Shown: one piece after another, positions 1 through 7,895 of the stretch
Layout: each line of letters begins with the position of its first letter
Position numbering within the stretch: the first letter of the stretch is position 1
From: Deltaproteobacteria bacterium
GTDB taxonomy: Bacteria; Desulfobacterota; Syntrophia; Syntrophales; UBA8958
Assembly (NCBI GenBank): GCA_026388335.1
Contig: JAPLJZ010000190.1
Span: forward strand, 1-49,293
Direction of reading: 5' to 3'
DNA length: 49,293 nucleotides
Notes under the pieces: generated by a model
What the model was told of the DNA's origin: nothing
Database searches by the model: none
The model's input: the letters and a program-made list of their open reading frames with translations, nothing else
Program-made: the position numbers and the translations under genes

Positions 1-256
1 CAGTCAGACTGTTCCAGTTCCTGGCCAGGGTCCGCTTCCCAAGTTCGACATCATTGAACATTTGTTCATAGATGGCGCGAAGCTTTTTCTTTTTGATCTC
101 TTTGGCCGATTCGCCCTTGAGCTTTGGATCTCGCAACACATCCAGCACCTTGTTCACGTTGGCCTGAACCGTATTCATGGGCACGCCTGCGTGCGCCGGC
201 AGAGTGAACAGTAAGATCATCAGAATCGTTAATAGAGCGTTAAACGGTCTCCTCAT
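1..256 (-). CDS. mlaC: MlaC-like phospholipid-binding periplasmic protein, partial (3' end outside window)
   Basis: Only the N-terminal ~85 residues are in the window. They show a signal peptide (MRRPFNALLTILMILLLTVH) and then a segment (VNKVLDVLRDP, YEQMFNDVELGKRTL) typical of the MlaC/Ttg2D family, which shuttles phospholipids through the periplasm between the outer-membrane and inner-membrane parts of the Mla system. The ATG overlaps the stop codon of the MCE-domain gene by four bases (ATGA), so the two are translationally coupled and this is the last visible gene of an mlaE-F-D-C operon. The protein's lipid-binding pocket cannot be checked because the gene runs off the window. Confidence 0.85.
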   Translation of the reverse strand, partial: MRRPFNALLTILMILLFTLPAHAGVPMNTVQANVNKVLDVLRDPKLKGESAKEIKKKKLRAIYEQMFNDVELGKRTLARNWNSLT

Positions 257-741
257 GGTTTTCCTTTCTTGGCCGCGTTAGACTCTTCCGGCTTCTTTAC
301 ATCGCCGAAGGCATATTTGCTGATTAGAGCGGCGATGTCCACGGCGGGTTGCGTTTCCGTGATGGATTCGCCTGGTTTAAGGGGGTTGCCTCCGCCGCCG
401 GGGTCAATGCTGAGATACATGTCACCGATCAATCCCTCCGTTTTAATGGAGGCCATGGCATCATCATAAATCTTGATATCTTTCCGGATGCGAATCTCCA
501 CGATGGCCTTCTGATTTTCCTGGTCCATGGTGAGCCGCTCCACACGCCCGACCTCAATGCCTGAAATATAGACCAGGCTGCCGGCTCTCAGGCCTGTTAC
601 GGTCGTGAAGCGGGCAAACAGCGAATAGGCGTTGTCGCCAAGCAGGGATATATGACCGAGTTTCACCGTCATATATCCAATGCAGAGGAGCCCGAAGACG
701 AGAAAAATGCCAACAGTGGTTTCCATTGTGTATTTTTTCAT
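253..741 (-). CDS. mlaD: MlaD-like MCE-domain lipoid transport protein
   Basis: A 162-residue protein with one N-terminal membrane anchor (about residues 8-28, VGIFLVFGLLCIGYMTVKLG) and a single MCE domain (about 38-118; ARFTTVTGLRAGSLVYISGIEVGRV is its usual start). In the Mla system MlaD forms a hexameric ring on the periplasmic face of the MlaE permease and channels phospholipids. The length and single-MCE layout match proteobacterial MlaD. The gene starts four bases after the ATPase gene stops and has a G-rich ribosome site (GGGGGT) inside the upstream gene. The C-terminus is Lys/Pro-rich and probably disordered. Confidence 0.9.
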   Translation of the reverse strand: MKKYTMETTVGIFLVFGLLCIGYMTVKLGHISLLGDNAYSLFARFTTVTGLRAGSLVYISGIEVGRVERLTMDQENQKAIVEIRIRKDIKIYDDAMASIKTEGLIGDMYLSIDPGGGGNPLKPGESITETQPAVDIAALISKYAFGDVKKPEESNAAKKGKP

Positions 742-745
742 TGAC

Positions 746-1990
746 CTACCCCCTTACATCGCACCGCAGGCGGGCGATTTCTTTTTGATTTGATTTTGCC
801 TCATCGATGACGGCCTCTATTTCAGCAAATGGCTGACCCTGAGCTATTCCCGCCCTGATGACGAGTTCGATGCAACCCCCCGAGGCTTTCCGTCTTTCCT
901 GGCCCTCAAAATTATCTTGCAGGCCTCGTTCCTGGAAATCATGGGCAAAATCATTAAGGATGTTTTGCGCTTCCGCCAGGTCAGAATAGGGGAGCACCGT
1001 AACAAATTGGTTGGTGTGGCGTCGCGTGGAAAAGCCCCCAATCGCGCCGAAGTGTTTATCGATATATCTTCCCATGCTCCGGATAGTCTTCCGCGCCGTT
1101 TCATGGCTTGAGCCGGTCATGATGACATCCAGATCGTCCAGCGCAAAAACCACCAGGGAGTATGTTTCCCCGCGTGTCCTCTGGGTCAGTTGAGCATGGT
1201 GCATGACCTTGAACTGCCGCTTGGAATACAGCCCCGTTAATTCCTGCTGAAGTCCTTCCAGACTGCGGATGACTTCATCCTTGAACGGGTGGTCGAAATT
1301 TTCCAGTTCCTCCGGAGTACCTTGAAAAACGATGGCTCGGTCATAGAGCGCCAGAATGCGGTTGGAGATAAAATAAACATCCGGTATCTCGTGGCTGACC
1401 ATGATCGCCGTAAACCCGAATTTCCTCTGATACTGGGCAATCATACTCAGGATGGCGTTCTTCCGGACGGGATCCTGGCCGGATGTGGGTTCATCGAACA
1501 GGACAATGTGGGGGTCCGTAACCAAAGCCCGGGCCAGGGCGGCGCGTTTCTGCATGCCACCGGAGAGTTCCGAGGGATACTTGTGAGCCGCATCTTTAAG
1601 TTCTGTCTGTTCGATTCTGGCCATCACCCGGCTGTCGATTTCAGTTTTGCCCAGGTTCGTCGTCTCCCGGAGGGGGAGGGCGATATTTTCGTAGACCGTC
1701 ATGGAATCGAAGAGGGCATTGTCCTGAAACATATAGCTTATCTGTGCGTGTTTGGCCGTCCGCTCCGATTTTGTCATTTTGAGCATGGGTTGGCCCTGGA
1801 AGAGAATCGTCCCCTCATCCGGCTCGAGGAGCCCGATGATATGCTTGAGGAGCACACTCTTACCCGAACCGCTGAGGCCGATAATAGTTGTGACCTGTCC
1901 CTCGTAGATTTTCAGGTTAATGTGATCAAGGATTATCCGGGAACCGAAACGCTTGGTGACATCCTTGAATTCGATCAACGGGGCATCCAT
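746..1990 (-). CDS. mlaF: MlaF-like ABC ATPase with a C-terminal GGDEF-like extension
   Basis: The first ~260 residues are a standard ABC ATPase energising lipid transport through MlaE: Walker A GLSGSGKS, signature LSGGMQKR, Walker B IVLFDEPTSG, then the H-loop region MVSHEIPD. MlaF proteins usually end near here. This one continues for ~150 residues (about 265-414). The extra part begins LVVFALDDLDVI, has an R-rich turn followed by NQFVTVLP, and ends with GIAQG and a helix with AKSNQ. That order resembles a GGDEF domain whose GG(D/E)EF loop has been replaced, so I infer a non-catalytic sensory or regulatory fold. The ATPase call is firm; the extension's fold is a guess from pattern. Confidence 0.87.
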   Translation of the reverse strand: MDAPLIEFKDVTKRFGSRIILDHINLKIYEGQVTTIIGLSGSGKSVLLKHIIGLLEPDEGTILFQGQPMLKMTKSERTAKHAQISYMFQDNALFDSMTVYENIALPLRETTNLGKTEIDSRVMARIEQTELKDAAHKYPSELSGGMQKRAALARALVTDPHIVLFDEPTSGQDPVRKNAILSMIAQYQRKFGFTAIMVSHEIPDVYFISNRILALYDRAIVFQGTPEELENFDHPFKDEVIRSLEGLQQELTGLYSKRQFKVMHHAQLTQRTRGETYSLVVFALDDLDVIMTGSSHETARKTIRSMGRYIDKHFGAIGGFSTRRHTNQFVTVLPYSDLAEAQNILNDFAHDFQERGLQDNFEGQERRKASGGCIELVIRAGIAQGQPFAEIEAVIDEAKSNQKEIARLRCDVRG

Positions 1991-1994
1991 GGGG

Positions 1995-2849
1995 CTATCC
2001 TCGAATAAGTAGAGATGTCACCACGTAATCCGACACCAGGATCAGGACGCAGGAGATCACGACGGCCGACGTTGTGGACAAGCCGACGGCCTTGGCGCCA
2101 TGGCTGTCCGTGCGCATGTGCGCGAAATAGCCCTGGTAACAGCAGACGGTGGAGACGATGAAGGCAAAAACAATCGACTTGATGAAACCGTCCGTGACAT
2201 CTTTCATGTCCATGCTGGCCTGAACACGATACACATAGGTACCGGCATTTGCCCCCAGGAGCAGGACACCAGATATGTAGCCGCCGATGATGCCGACGAT
2301 GTCGAACACCGCCGTGAGGATGGGAAAGCTGATGATGGATGCGGCAATTCTCGGGCTGATGAGGTAGCGGAGCGGATCGATCCTCATGGTGTCCAGGGCG
2401 TCAATCTGTTCGGAGATGCGTTGAATGCCGATTTCTGCGGTGATGGCTGAACCTGCCCTGGCGGCGATCATGATGGCCGTGAGCACGGGCCCCAATTCCC
2501 TGACCAGCGTCAGGGCGACCAGTGTCCCGAGCGCCCCCTGGGCGCCGAATTTGACTAGGGCCGTGTAGGATTGCAGGCCCAGAACCATGCCGGTAAACAG
2601 GCTGACCAGCAGGATGATCATCGTGGAACTGGCCCCGATATAATAGATCTGCTGAATGATCTTGCCCCATTGCTTGGGGTGCAGAATTTTCAGGAATGCC
2701 AGCATGAGGAAAATGGCCGAAGCGCCTAAATTACTGACCCAACTGATTGTGGATTGGCCGAAACAGGCGAACGGCTTTGTCAACAACATGCTGATCCGCC
2801 ACGGTGGTTTGCTTCCCGGGAGGTTATGACTGTTTGCATCGAGTGCCAT
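1995..2849 (-). CDS. mlaE: MlaE-like ABC permease
   Basis: Polytopic inner-membrane permease of the MlaE family, the membrane core of the phospholipid transporter. It shows an amphipathic N-terminal helix, about five or six hydrophobic segments, and the family's coupling-helix motif (ISEQIDALDTMRIDPLRYL). I chose the ATG at 2849 (284 residues) because it has an AGGGA site nine bases upstream and because a perfect hairpin (2879-2903) would otherwise lie inside the coding sequence. An in-frame ATG at 2912 would add 21 residues with no membrane or family signal. First gene of the operon; five bases before mlaF. Confidence 0.87.
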   Translation of the reverse strand: MALDANSHNLPGSKPPWRISMLLTKPFACFGQSTISWVSNLGASAIFLMLAFLKILHPKQWGKIIQQIYYIGASSTMIILLVSLFTGMVLGLQSYTALVKFGAQGALGTLVALTLVRELGPVLTAIMIAARAGSAITAEIGIQRISEQIDALDTMRIDPLRYLISPRIAASIISFPILTAVFDIVGIIGGYISGVLLLGANAGTYVYRVQASMDMKDVTDGFIKSIVFAFIVSTVCCYQGYFAHMRTDSHGAKAVGLSTTSAVVISCVLILVSDYVVTSLLIRG

Positions 2850-2878
2850 ACAAGGATGTCCCTGCGTTTTATGCCGAC

Positions 2879-2903
2879 TTCCCCCAAAGATCCTTTGGGG
2901 GAA
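2879..2903 (-). promoter_or_regulatory. Perfect 11-bp stem hairpin in the mla leader
   Basis: TTCCCCCAAAG and its exact complement are separated by a 3-base loop. It lies between the mla promoter (start near 2951) and the preferred mlaE start at 2849, so it would form in the 5' leader of the mRNA. It has no following U-run in the direction of transcription, so it is not a plain terminator. It could be an RNA stability or processing element, or part of a dispersed repeat. Confidence 0.5.
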
Positions 2904-2957
2904 TGCTTCCATAGCGTTCTTTTTAATGCTCGTAGATTATGCGACGCTCCACTGTTA

Positions 2958-2987
2958 ATAATATCCTGATTTGCCGGAATTTGTCAA
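2958..2987 (-). promoter_or_regulatory. Sigma70-type promoter of the mla operon
   Basis: On the minus strand a consensus -35 TTGACA (2982-2987) is followed after 18 bases by a -10 TATTAT (2958-2963). Transcription would begin near 2951, about 100 bases before the preferred mlaE start. Close to the sigma70 consensus, but unsupported by experiment. Confidence 0.6.
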
Positions 2988-3079
2988 TGAAAATACTGAA
3001 TAACGGCCTTGATAATGGTTCATTGTATTCATGGGCCGGGGTAACGGCGCTACTCGGCATGCGCTTTCGCTTTATCTCA

Positions 3080-3209
3080 TGATAAGAACTTCCTTTTTCG
3101 TGGTGGGGTATATGAAGAAAGATTTTGTGTGTCAAGATGATTTTGACCGCAAAATATGAAGTGTGTTGCCGATCATTGTAAGAGTGATGTATCAAGTCGG
3201 CTGTCTTTT
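3080..3209. repeat. Dispersed repeat, copy A
   Basis: Roughly 130 bases that align, at an estimated 75-80% identity, with 10623-10752 in the same orientation. Shared blocks include CGTGGTGGG, GTGTGTCAAGA and GATTTTGAC. It lies in the otherwise gene-free stretch 2913-3534. Short frames in it contain no recognised domain. The element is probably a degenerate interspersed repeat or remnant of a decayed gene. Confidence 0.55.
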
Positions 3210-3212
3210 TTA

Positions 3213-3335
3213 ATCCGGGAGACCCTGGGCGACCATATTTTTGATAGATTTATCAAAAACAAGAAGGTGGAATGGGACCGCTTCCGGACCCACGTCAGTC
3301 AGTACGAAATCGAACGGTATCTCCCGCTACTGTAA
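3213..3335 (+). pseudogene. Remnant of a glutamine synthetase gene (C-terminal end only)
   Basis: Forty codons read IRETLGDHIFDRF, then NKKVEWDRFRTHVSQYEIE and RYLPLL followed by a stop. This is the typical C-terminal tail of a type I glutamine synthetase. No start or upstream domain is present: the sequence directly upstream is the dispersed repeat 3080-3209. It is a 3' stump left by a deletion or rearrangement. The identification is by recognition of the tail motif. Confidence 0.65.
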
Positions 3336-3385
3336 GGTTTGACTTGGCGGTCGTCCTCGAACTCTCTCCTTTCCTGGGTGCTAAT

Positions 3386-3426
3386 CCTTGCCCTCCCTCT
3401 CCCGCCAAGGGAGAGGGAGGGCAAGG
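3386..3426. repeat. Perfect 18-bp inverted repeat (REP-like hairpin)
   Basis: CCTTGCCCTCCCTCTCCC, five bases (GCCAA), then the exact reverse complement. It sits between the glutamine synthetase stump and the 3' end of the CoA-transferase genes. A very stable stem on either strand but without a T-run, so it looks more like a genomic palindromic repeat than an intrinsic terminator. The surrounding 3336-3534 holds no gene. Confidence 0.6.
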
Positions 3427-3534
3427 GTGTTAAACAATTTTCAACTTACAATTATCCCTGTCACCGAAAAAGCTCTTAAATTAAGCGGGCTGAAGATACG
3501 CTGCAGTCCTCTTAATTTATTTTAACAAGAAATT

Positions 3535-4878
3535 TCAGATAACGCCGCCGGCTTTCAATTTTCCCAGCTTTGAAGGCCCGATCCCGAGATACTTCCGGTA
3601 AACAAACTCATTGTCGTGACCTATGGGACGGCATACCCATTTTGTTCGGATGGGTGTTTCGGTCAGCTTATATTGGGCCTGCGCAACGACGATTTCACCA
3701 TATACCGGATCATTCACGGGCATGAAAACGCCTCTTTCGTTCCAATTCGGATCTTTCATGGTGACTTCCGGTGACACGATCGGTGCGACGACCGGCGTTA
3801 TGGGCGCCAGTCGACCATTCTTGCCATATTCCAACGACATTTGAACAAGTTCCTCGCTCGTGTGCCGCGATGTAAACTCAACGATTCCCGGCCAGTATTT
3901 GAGACGCACTTCCATCTTCATGAAAGGTCCCAACTCCTTCCACGAACCTACATCCCACTCATCCCACTTCCCCATGATATCACAGAATGCCTGCCACATC
4001 TCCAACCTTAAGCCGCCCAGAAACACACCGCCGTTCTTGGTCGGGGCAAACGTATAGAGCCATATGGCGTTGTCCAGACCGGCCACTCTCTCGGTAATGT
4101 TTTGACCTCCCTGATACCAGAGGTGCGTATAGTCATCGAACCGCATGTAGGCTTCAGTAGAGGAGATATCGAGGGCCTGCCCCTCACCCGAGAATTTTCG
4201 CCAATGCAGTGCAGCCAGGATGCCAACCGCCATGAATGAGCCTGATATGCACCAAGCAGACCACGGTCCTGCTTTGGTCGGAACGGCCCATTCGGGCGCG
4301 TTATCCGCTGTCATTCCTTCGGGAATCATTTCACCTGTGGCGTATTGGATGCCCGACCTCGCCTGAGCAACATTGTCGTAATCGGGCATATTGCTCTTGC
4401 TCAGGGGCCCGAACTGGCCGTAGTTCGTGATGGAAGCGAAAATCAACCTGGGGTTGACTTCCTTGAGCTGCTCATAGCCGAGGCCGATTTTATATAATGT
4501 ACCGGGCTTGAATGTGTCCAGAAGCACATCGGCCTGGCTGGCAAGGTCCCGCACGACATCCCTGCCTTCCTCGGTTTCGAGATTGACGGTAACATGAAGC
4601 TTGTTCCTTCCCTCCGTCAGATAGTTCAGCCCCTCTCCCTTGTGGTAAATTCCATACGGTGTGCAGGTACGCAGGAAGTCGCCTCCCGGCGGCTCGATCC
4701 TGATCACTTCAGCCCCGAATTCGGCCAGGAGTGAGGAACAATAGCACCCCGCATAGTTGTTATAACTAAGATCCAGAACAAGTATATCGTCCAATGCCTC
4801 GGGTTTGCCGTGAGCGAGCTTCGGATCGTCAAGCGCCCTCACTTCATCTGCCCAATCTGCCCATTTAGGTCTGGTCAT
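3535..4878 (-). CDS. Family III CoA-transferase subunit lacking the usual catalytic Asp
   Basis: A 447-residue CaiB/BaiF (family III) CoA-transferase: DILVLDLSYNNYAGCYCSSLLAEFGAEVIRIEPPGGD at the start, DTFKPGTL, LIFASITNYGQFGP and GILAAL are family landmarks. These enzymes move CoA between carboxylic acids. In formyl-CoA transferase-like members an Asp lies 15 residues before the end of GILAAL (GDSNSG); here that position is Trp (WCISG). The adjoining paralogue keeps the Asp, so this may be the non-catalytic partner of a heterodimer, as in benzylsuccinate CoA-transferase BbsEF. I start at ATG 4878 because AAGGAG lies just upstream; 4941 is possible. The substrate is unknown. Confidence 0.85.
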   Translation of the reverse strand: MTRPKWADWADEVRALDDPKLAHGKPEALDDILVLDLSYNNYAGCYCSSLLAEFGAEVIRIEPPGGDFLRTCTPYGIYHKGEGLNYLTEGRNKLHVTVNLETEEGRDVVRDLASQADVLLDTFKPGTLYKIGLGYEQLKEVNPRLIFASITNYGQFGPLSKSNMPDYDNVAQARSGIQYATGEMIPEGMTADNAPEWAVPTKAGPWSAWCISGSFMAVGILAALHWRKFSGEGQALDISSTEAYMRFDDYTHLWYQGGQNITERVAGLDNAIWLYTFAPTKNGGVFLGGLRLEMWQAFCDIMGKWDEWDVGSWKELGPFMKMEVRLKYWPGIVEFTSRHTSEELVQMSLEYGKNGRLAPITPVVAPIVSPEVTMKDPNWNERGVFMPVNDPVYGEIVVAQAQYKLTETPIRTKWVCRPIGHDNEFVYRKYLGIGPSKLGKLKAGGVI

Positions 4879-4904
4879 GATAAATTCTCCTTTCGTGATT
4901 TCAG

Positions 4905-6236
4905 CTACGCCAGCGCGTTGATCCCGGATTTTCCATCCCATCCCGGAGGAGGACGGCGTCCAGCCCTATCGGCCCATTTGCCTACAGCCTTACATTCATA
5001 CATATTTTTGACCTCTTCTTCTGTCTTTCCGAGGATGCTCTTCAGAATATACTCATTGTCAAAACCGACGGGCCTGGCAGTCCATTTCTTCTTCGGCGGC
5101 GTTTTGCTCATCATGACGGGGAATTCATGGTCGAGGTATTCGCCGTAAAGCGCATCATCGACCTGCGTCATGAATCCCCGCTCTTTGAGATGGGCGTTCT
5201 CGTTGATGTCTTTCGCGTTCATCACGTGGGAGGCTGCAAAACAGTGCTTTTCCGCGAGGCTCTCAATCTCCTTAACCGTTTTTGTTTTTGCCCACTCGGC
5301 GATGATCTTGAGGAGCACCGTCGCGTTTTCCTGCTTCAGGCGGACGTTATGGTCCTTAAATCGCAGATCTGTAGCCATCTCCGGTTTGCCCATGGCCGTG
5401 CATAAACCCTTGAACTCCTCCGGTGTTGCCGCCGCCAGTGCTATCAGGGCGCTGTCTGATGTCCGGAACGAATCGGCAGGACATATTGACACATCTCTGT
5501 TCCCTGCCGGTTGAGCGCCTTTGCCGGTGAGATACTGATAAGGCCAGATCCAGGACATGGTTCTGATAATCGTCTCTGTTTGTGATGCCTCGATATACTG
5601 GCCTCTTCCGGTTCTTTCACGGTAATGGAGCGCGCTCAGTACGGCCACCTCCGTCAACAGCGCGCCATACATATCGCAGGCGTAAATCATTTGTTTGACC
5701 GGCGGCTTGTCCGGAAAAGAGGACATCCAGGAAAAACCTGAGAAGGCCTGCGCAGCGCCGTCATTCGACGGACGACCTTCCTCTGCATACTGACCCCACT
5801 GACCGAACCCATTCTTCTCAACGTAGATAATACGGGGATTGATATTTTTTACCTGTCGGTATCCAACGTTCCAGCGTTCCATAACCCCGGGCCTTAAATT
5901 ATCCTCGATAATATCCGCTTTGCGGGCAAGTTCGAGGAAAATTTCCTGAGCCGCAGGCAAATGGAGATCAAGTCCGAAATAAAGCTTGTTCACATTGTCA
6001 TGCATAAATAACGGGCTCTGTTCCTTAAACAGGAAACCGGCACAGCTCAACGCCCGCTCCACGTCTCCCAAGGGAGGTATCTCGCACTTGATGCTCTCTG
6101 CCCCCATTTCCGCCAACCAGCTTGGACCGGAAGGTCCGAAAACCAGCGTGCACACTTCCAGAACCCTTATCCCCTTTAAAGGTTTGGGACTGCCTGCTTT
6201 CTTCCTCACATAGTCCTTCCATACAGCTTCACTCAT
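4905..6236 (-). CDS. Family III CoA-transferase subunit with catalytic Asp
   Basis: A 443-residue CaiB/BaiF-family protein (PLKGIRVLEVCTLVFGPSG, LGLDLHLPAAQEIF-like region, IIEDNLRPGVMERW, ALHYRERTGRGQYIEASQ). The residue aligned with the formyl-CoA transferase nucleophile is Asp (ACDMYGALL), as expected for an active subunit. It is the first gene of a two-gene minus-strand operon, 26 bases before the paralogue, and has a strong AGGAGGG site before its ATG. The pair probably forms a heterodimer activating an aromatic or aliphatic acid by CoA transfer. No other pathway gene is nearby to fix the substrate. Confidence 0.87.
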   Translation of the reverse strand: MSEAVWKDYVRKKAGSPKPLKGIRVLEVCTLVFGPSGPSWLAEMGAESIKCEIPPLGDVERALSCAGFLFKEQSPLFMHDNVNKLYFGLDLHLPAAQEIFLELARKADIIEDNLRPGVMERWNVGYRQVKNINPRIIYVEKNGFGQWGQYAEEGRPSNDGAAQAFSGFSWMSSFPDKPPVKQMIYACDMYGALLTEVAVLSALHYRERTGRGQYIEASQTETIIRTMSWIWPYQYLTGKGAQPAGNRDVSICPADSFRTSDSALIALAAATPEEFKGLCTAMGKPEMATDLRFKDHNVRLKQENATVLLKIIAEWAKTKTVKEIESLAEKHCFAASHVMNAKDINENAHLKERGFMTQVDDALYGEYLDHEFPVMMSKTPPKKKWTARPVGFDNEYILKSILGKTEEEVKNMYECKAVGKWADRAGRRPPPGWDGKSGINALA

Positions 6237-6493
6237 AAGTTTCCCTCCTTCTTAGCTACTGATGAAAGTACAGCCATCCATATATGCTTGCATAAGCAAA
6301 CACACACCCATTATCTGATACACATATAGCAGGGCCTTAAATGTGGCAATCCCAGACGGATACACGAGTAATGCGAGGATTATTTGTTAATCGCGGAATT
6401 AAGGAAGGGGGTATTTGCTGGAGCTAAATGTTGGGACACGAATGCGCTTCCTGCTCATGACCGGATAATTGCTGTTTCTTACAGTAATAACTG

Positions 6494-7624
6494 TTATTCC
6501 GTGAGCAAAACAGAATGCAGGGTCGCCCCTTTGTTTTTAAGGCCGATCTTTTGCCTGATTATGGAGCGGTGGTAATCCACACCCCTGGGCGTGAGATTCA
6601 TCAATGACCCGATCTCTTTTGATGATTTGCCCTCCTTGATAAGCTGGGCGATTTGTATCTGTTTTTGTGTGAGATTCGAGCATCTGAAGCTCAGCATCTG
6701 AAGAAACGGGGATACGATTTCATTTAAATTCTTTTCCAGCAAGGCCAGTATGACATTCTGATCAGCAGTGAGCCTGCCCGCTTTCATTCGCTCGATCAAG
6801 GGGATAATGCTATCCCGAACGTTCAAAAGGATTTTTTCCTCCATCTCTTTTTTATCATTTTCGCGCTTTCTAAGTAGGACATTCAAGGCAGTGTTCGCTT
6901 CTTCGAGATTGCGTGTCTTGATCTGCAGCTCCTGCTTTCTCGTCTGTAGGTCTTCTTCCGTTTTTTTTCTAAATTCTATTTCTTTTTTGATCTGCTCAAT
7001 ATACCTGACATTCATAATAGCCAGACCGATCGTCTTTCCCATTGATAATAAGGATTCTTCCTCGATCTTTGAAAGGGATGGTTTCTCTTTGAATATCAGG
7101 TTGATTACCCCCATCACCTGGTTGTTATAGAGCAAAGGCACCGAGATGATCGATTTACGACCTTCCTTCAAAAGCTCATCTTTTACTGCCGGCTCAATTC
7201 GGCTGTCCTGCTTTATATCCCGGCAAAATATTAATTTCTTTCCAGCCACCGTGTGTCCGCTTAAGCTCCCGTCCAACGGCAAGACGCTTGCTTTTCGCCG
7301 GGAGCCCGGTTTGAATCCTAAAGAATGTACCATTTCCAGATTACGTTTATTTTCTTGCAGTATAAAAAAGGCAACGCCCAGAGAACGGCTGTAATCCATC
7401 ATCGAGGACACCGCCCGTTTAACCAGGGTATCAAAATCCAGAGATGTATAGAGGCTGTCTGCTGTTCTGTTGATTGCTTCAAGTGACTTGTTTCGTTTTT
7501 TAAGCTCATCCTGATTTGCTCTAGTGGATGAACTTTCCCGCATGATAATGTCTTCAGATTCCCGGAGGCTGGCTATTGCATCCTCCAGTTTCTGCATCTT
7601 TTCTCTGAATTTTTGTATGCTCAT
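6494..7624 (-). CDS. GAF-domain LuxR-type transcriptional regulator
   Basis: Predicted order: N-terminal coiled coil (about 1-50), GAF-type ligand or redox sensing domain (about 50-200; SVPLLYNNQVMGVINLIF is its usual core), a second coiled coil (200-300), and a C-terminal LuxR/FixJ helix-turn-helix (about 320-376; LTQKQIQIAQLIKEGKSSKE, GVDYHRSIIRQKIG). The HTH starts LTQKQ rather than LTxRE, a common variant in Desulfobacterota. ATG 7624 is preferred over the TTG at 7636. It lies upstream of the CoA-transferase operon in the same orientation, so it could regulate it; this is inference. The 257 bases between them hold no gene. Confidence 0.8.
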   Translation of the reverse strand: MSIQKFREKMQKLEDAIASLRESEDIIMRESSSTRANQDELKKRNKSLEAINRTADSLYTSLDFDTLVKRAVSSMMDYSRSLGVAFFILQENKRNLEMVHSLGFKPGSRRKASVLPLDGSLSGHTVAGKKLIFCRDIKQDSRIEPAVKDELLKEGRKSIISVPLLYNNQVMGVINLIFKEKPSLSKIEEESLLSMGKTIGLAIMNVRYIEQIKKEIEFRKKTEEDLQTRKQELQIKTRNLEEANTALNVLLRKRENDKKEMEEKILLNVRDSIIPLIERMKAGRLTADQNVILALLEKNLNEIVSPFLQMLSFRCSNLTQKQIQIAQLIKEGKSSKEIGSLMNLTPRGVDYHRSIIRQKIGLKNKGATLHSVLLTE

Positions 7625-7721
7625 TTGTCTTCTCAAAGGCTGCTCTTACTTGAAAAATTGCACAGACCTGGATTAAAAGTCAATATTTTTCAGTAGAAGC
7701 AATATTCTTTTAATTCAAAAT

Positions 7722-7883
7722 CTGGTGCTGGTGCTATTCCTGTCTAATACCCTCTGGGCGGTTGTCGCCGCCAGGCTGAGCGGGCCGCTGAAACGGTGGC
7801 TCGCGTGACAAAACCCGATTTACGAAGAACTGCGCATTAAAGTGAAAAGCCTCCGGGATGCAGGGGGCAAGGCGAAGGCATGA
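7722..7883 (+). pseudogene. Possible C-terminal remnants of host genes
   Basis: Two short open tails follow each other: 7722-7808 encodes a hydrophobic end (SNTLWAVVAARLSGPLKRWL, stop) and 7815-7883 encodes NPIYEELRIKVKSLRDAGGK, then a stop. Both look like real protein C-termini with no start or body. They may mark an old deletion between the regulator and kinase genes. Family not recognised; could be chance. Confidence 0.25.
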
Positions 7884-7895
7884 GAAAAAAGCTGG

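Noticed and set aside
2923-3195. 90-codon minus-strand ORF in the region upstream of mla
   Set aside because: It overlaps the mla promoter and the dispersed repeat, has no recognised domain and an unusual composition.
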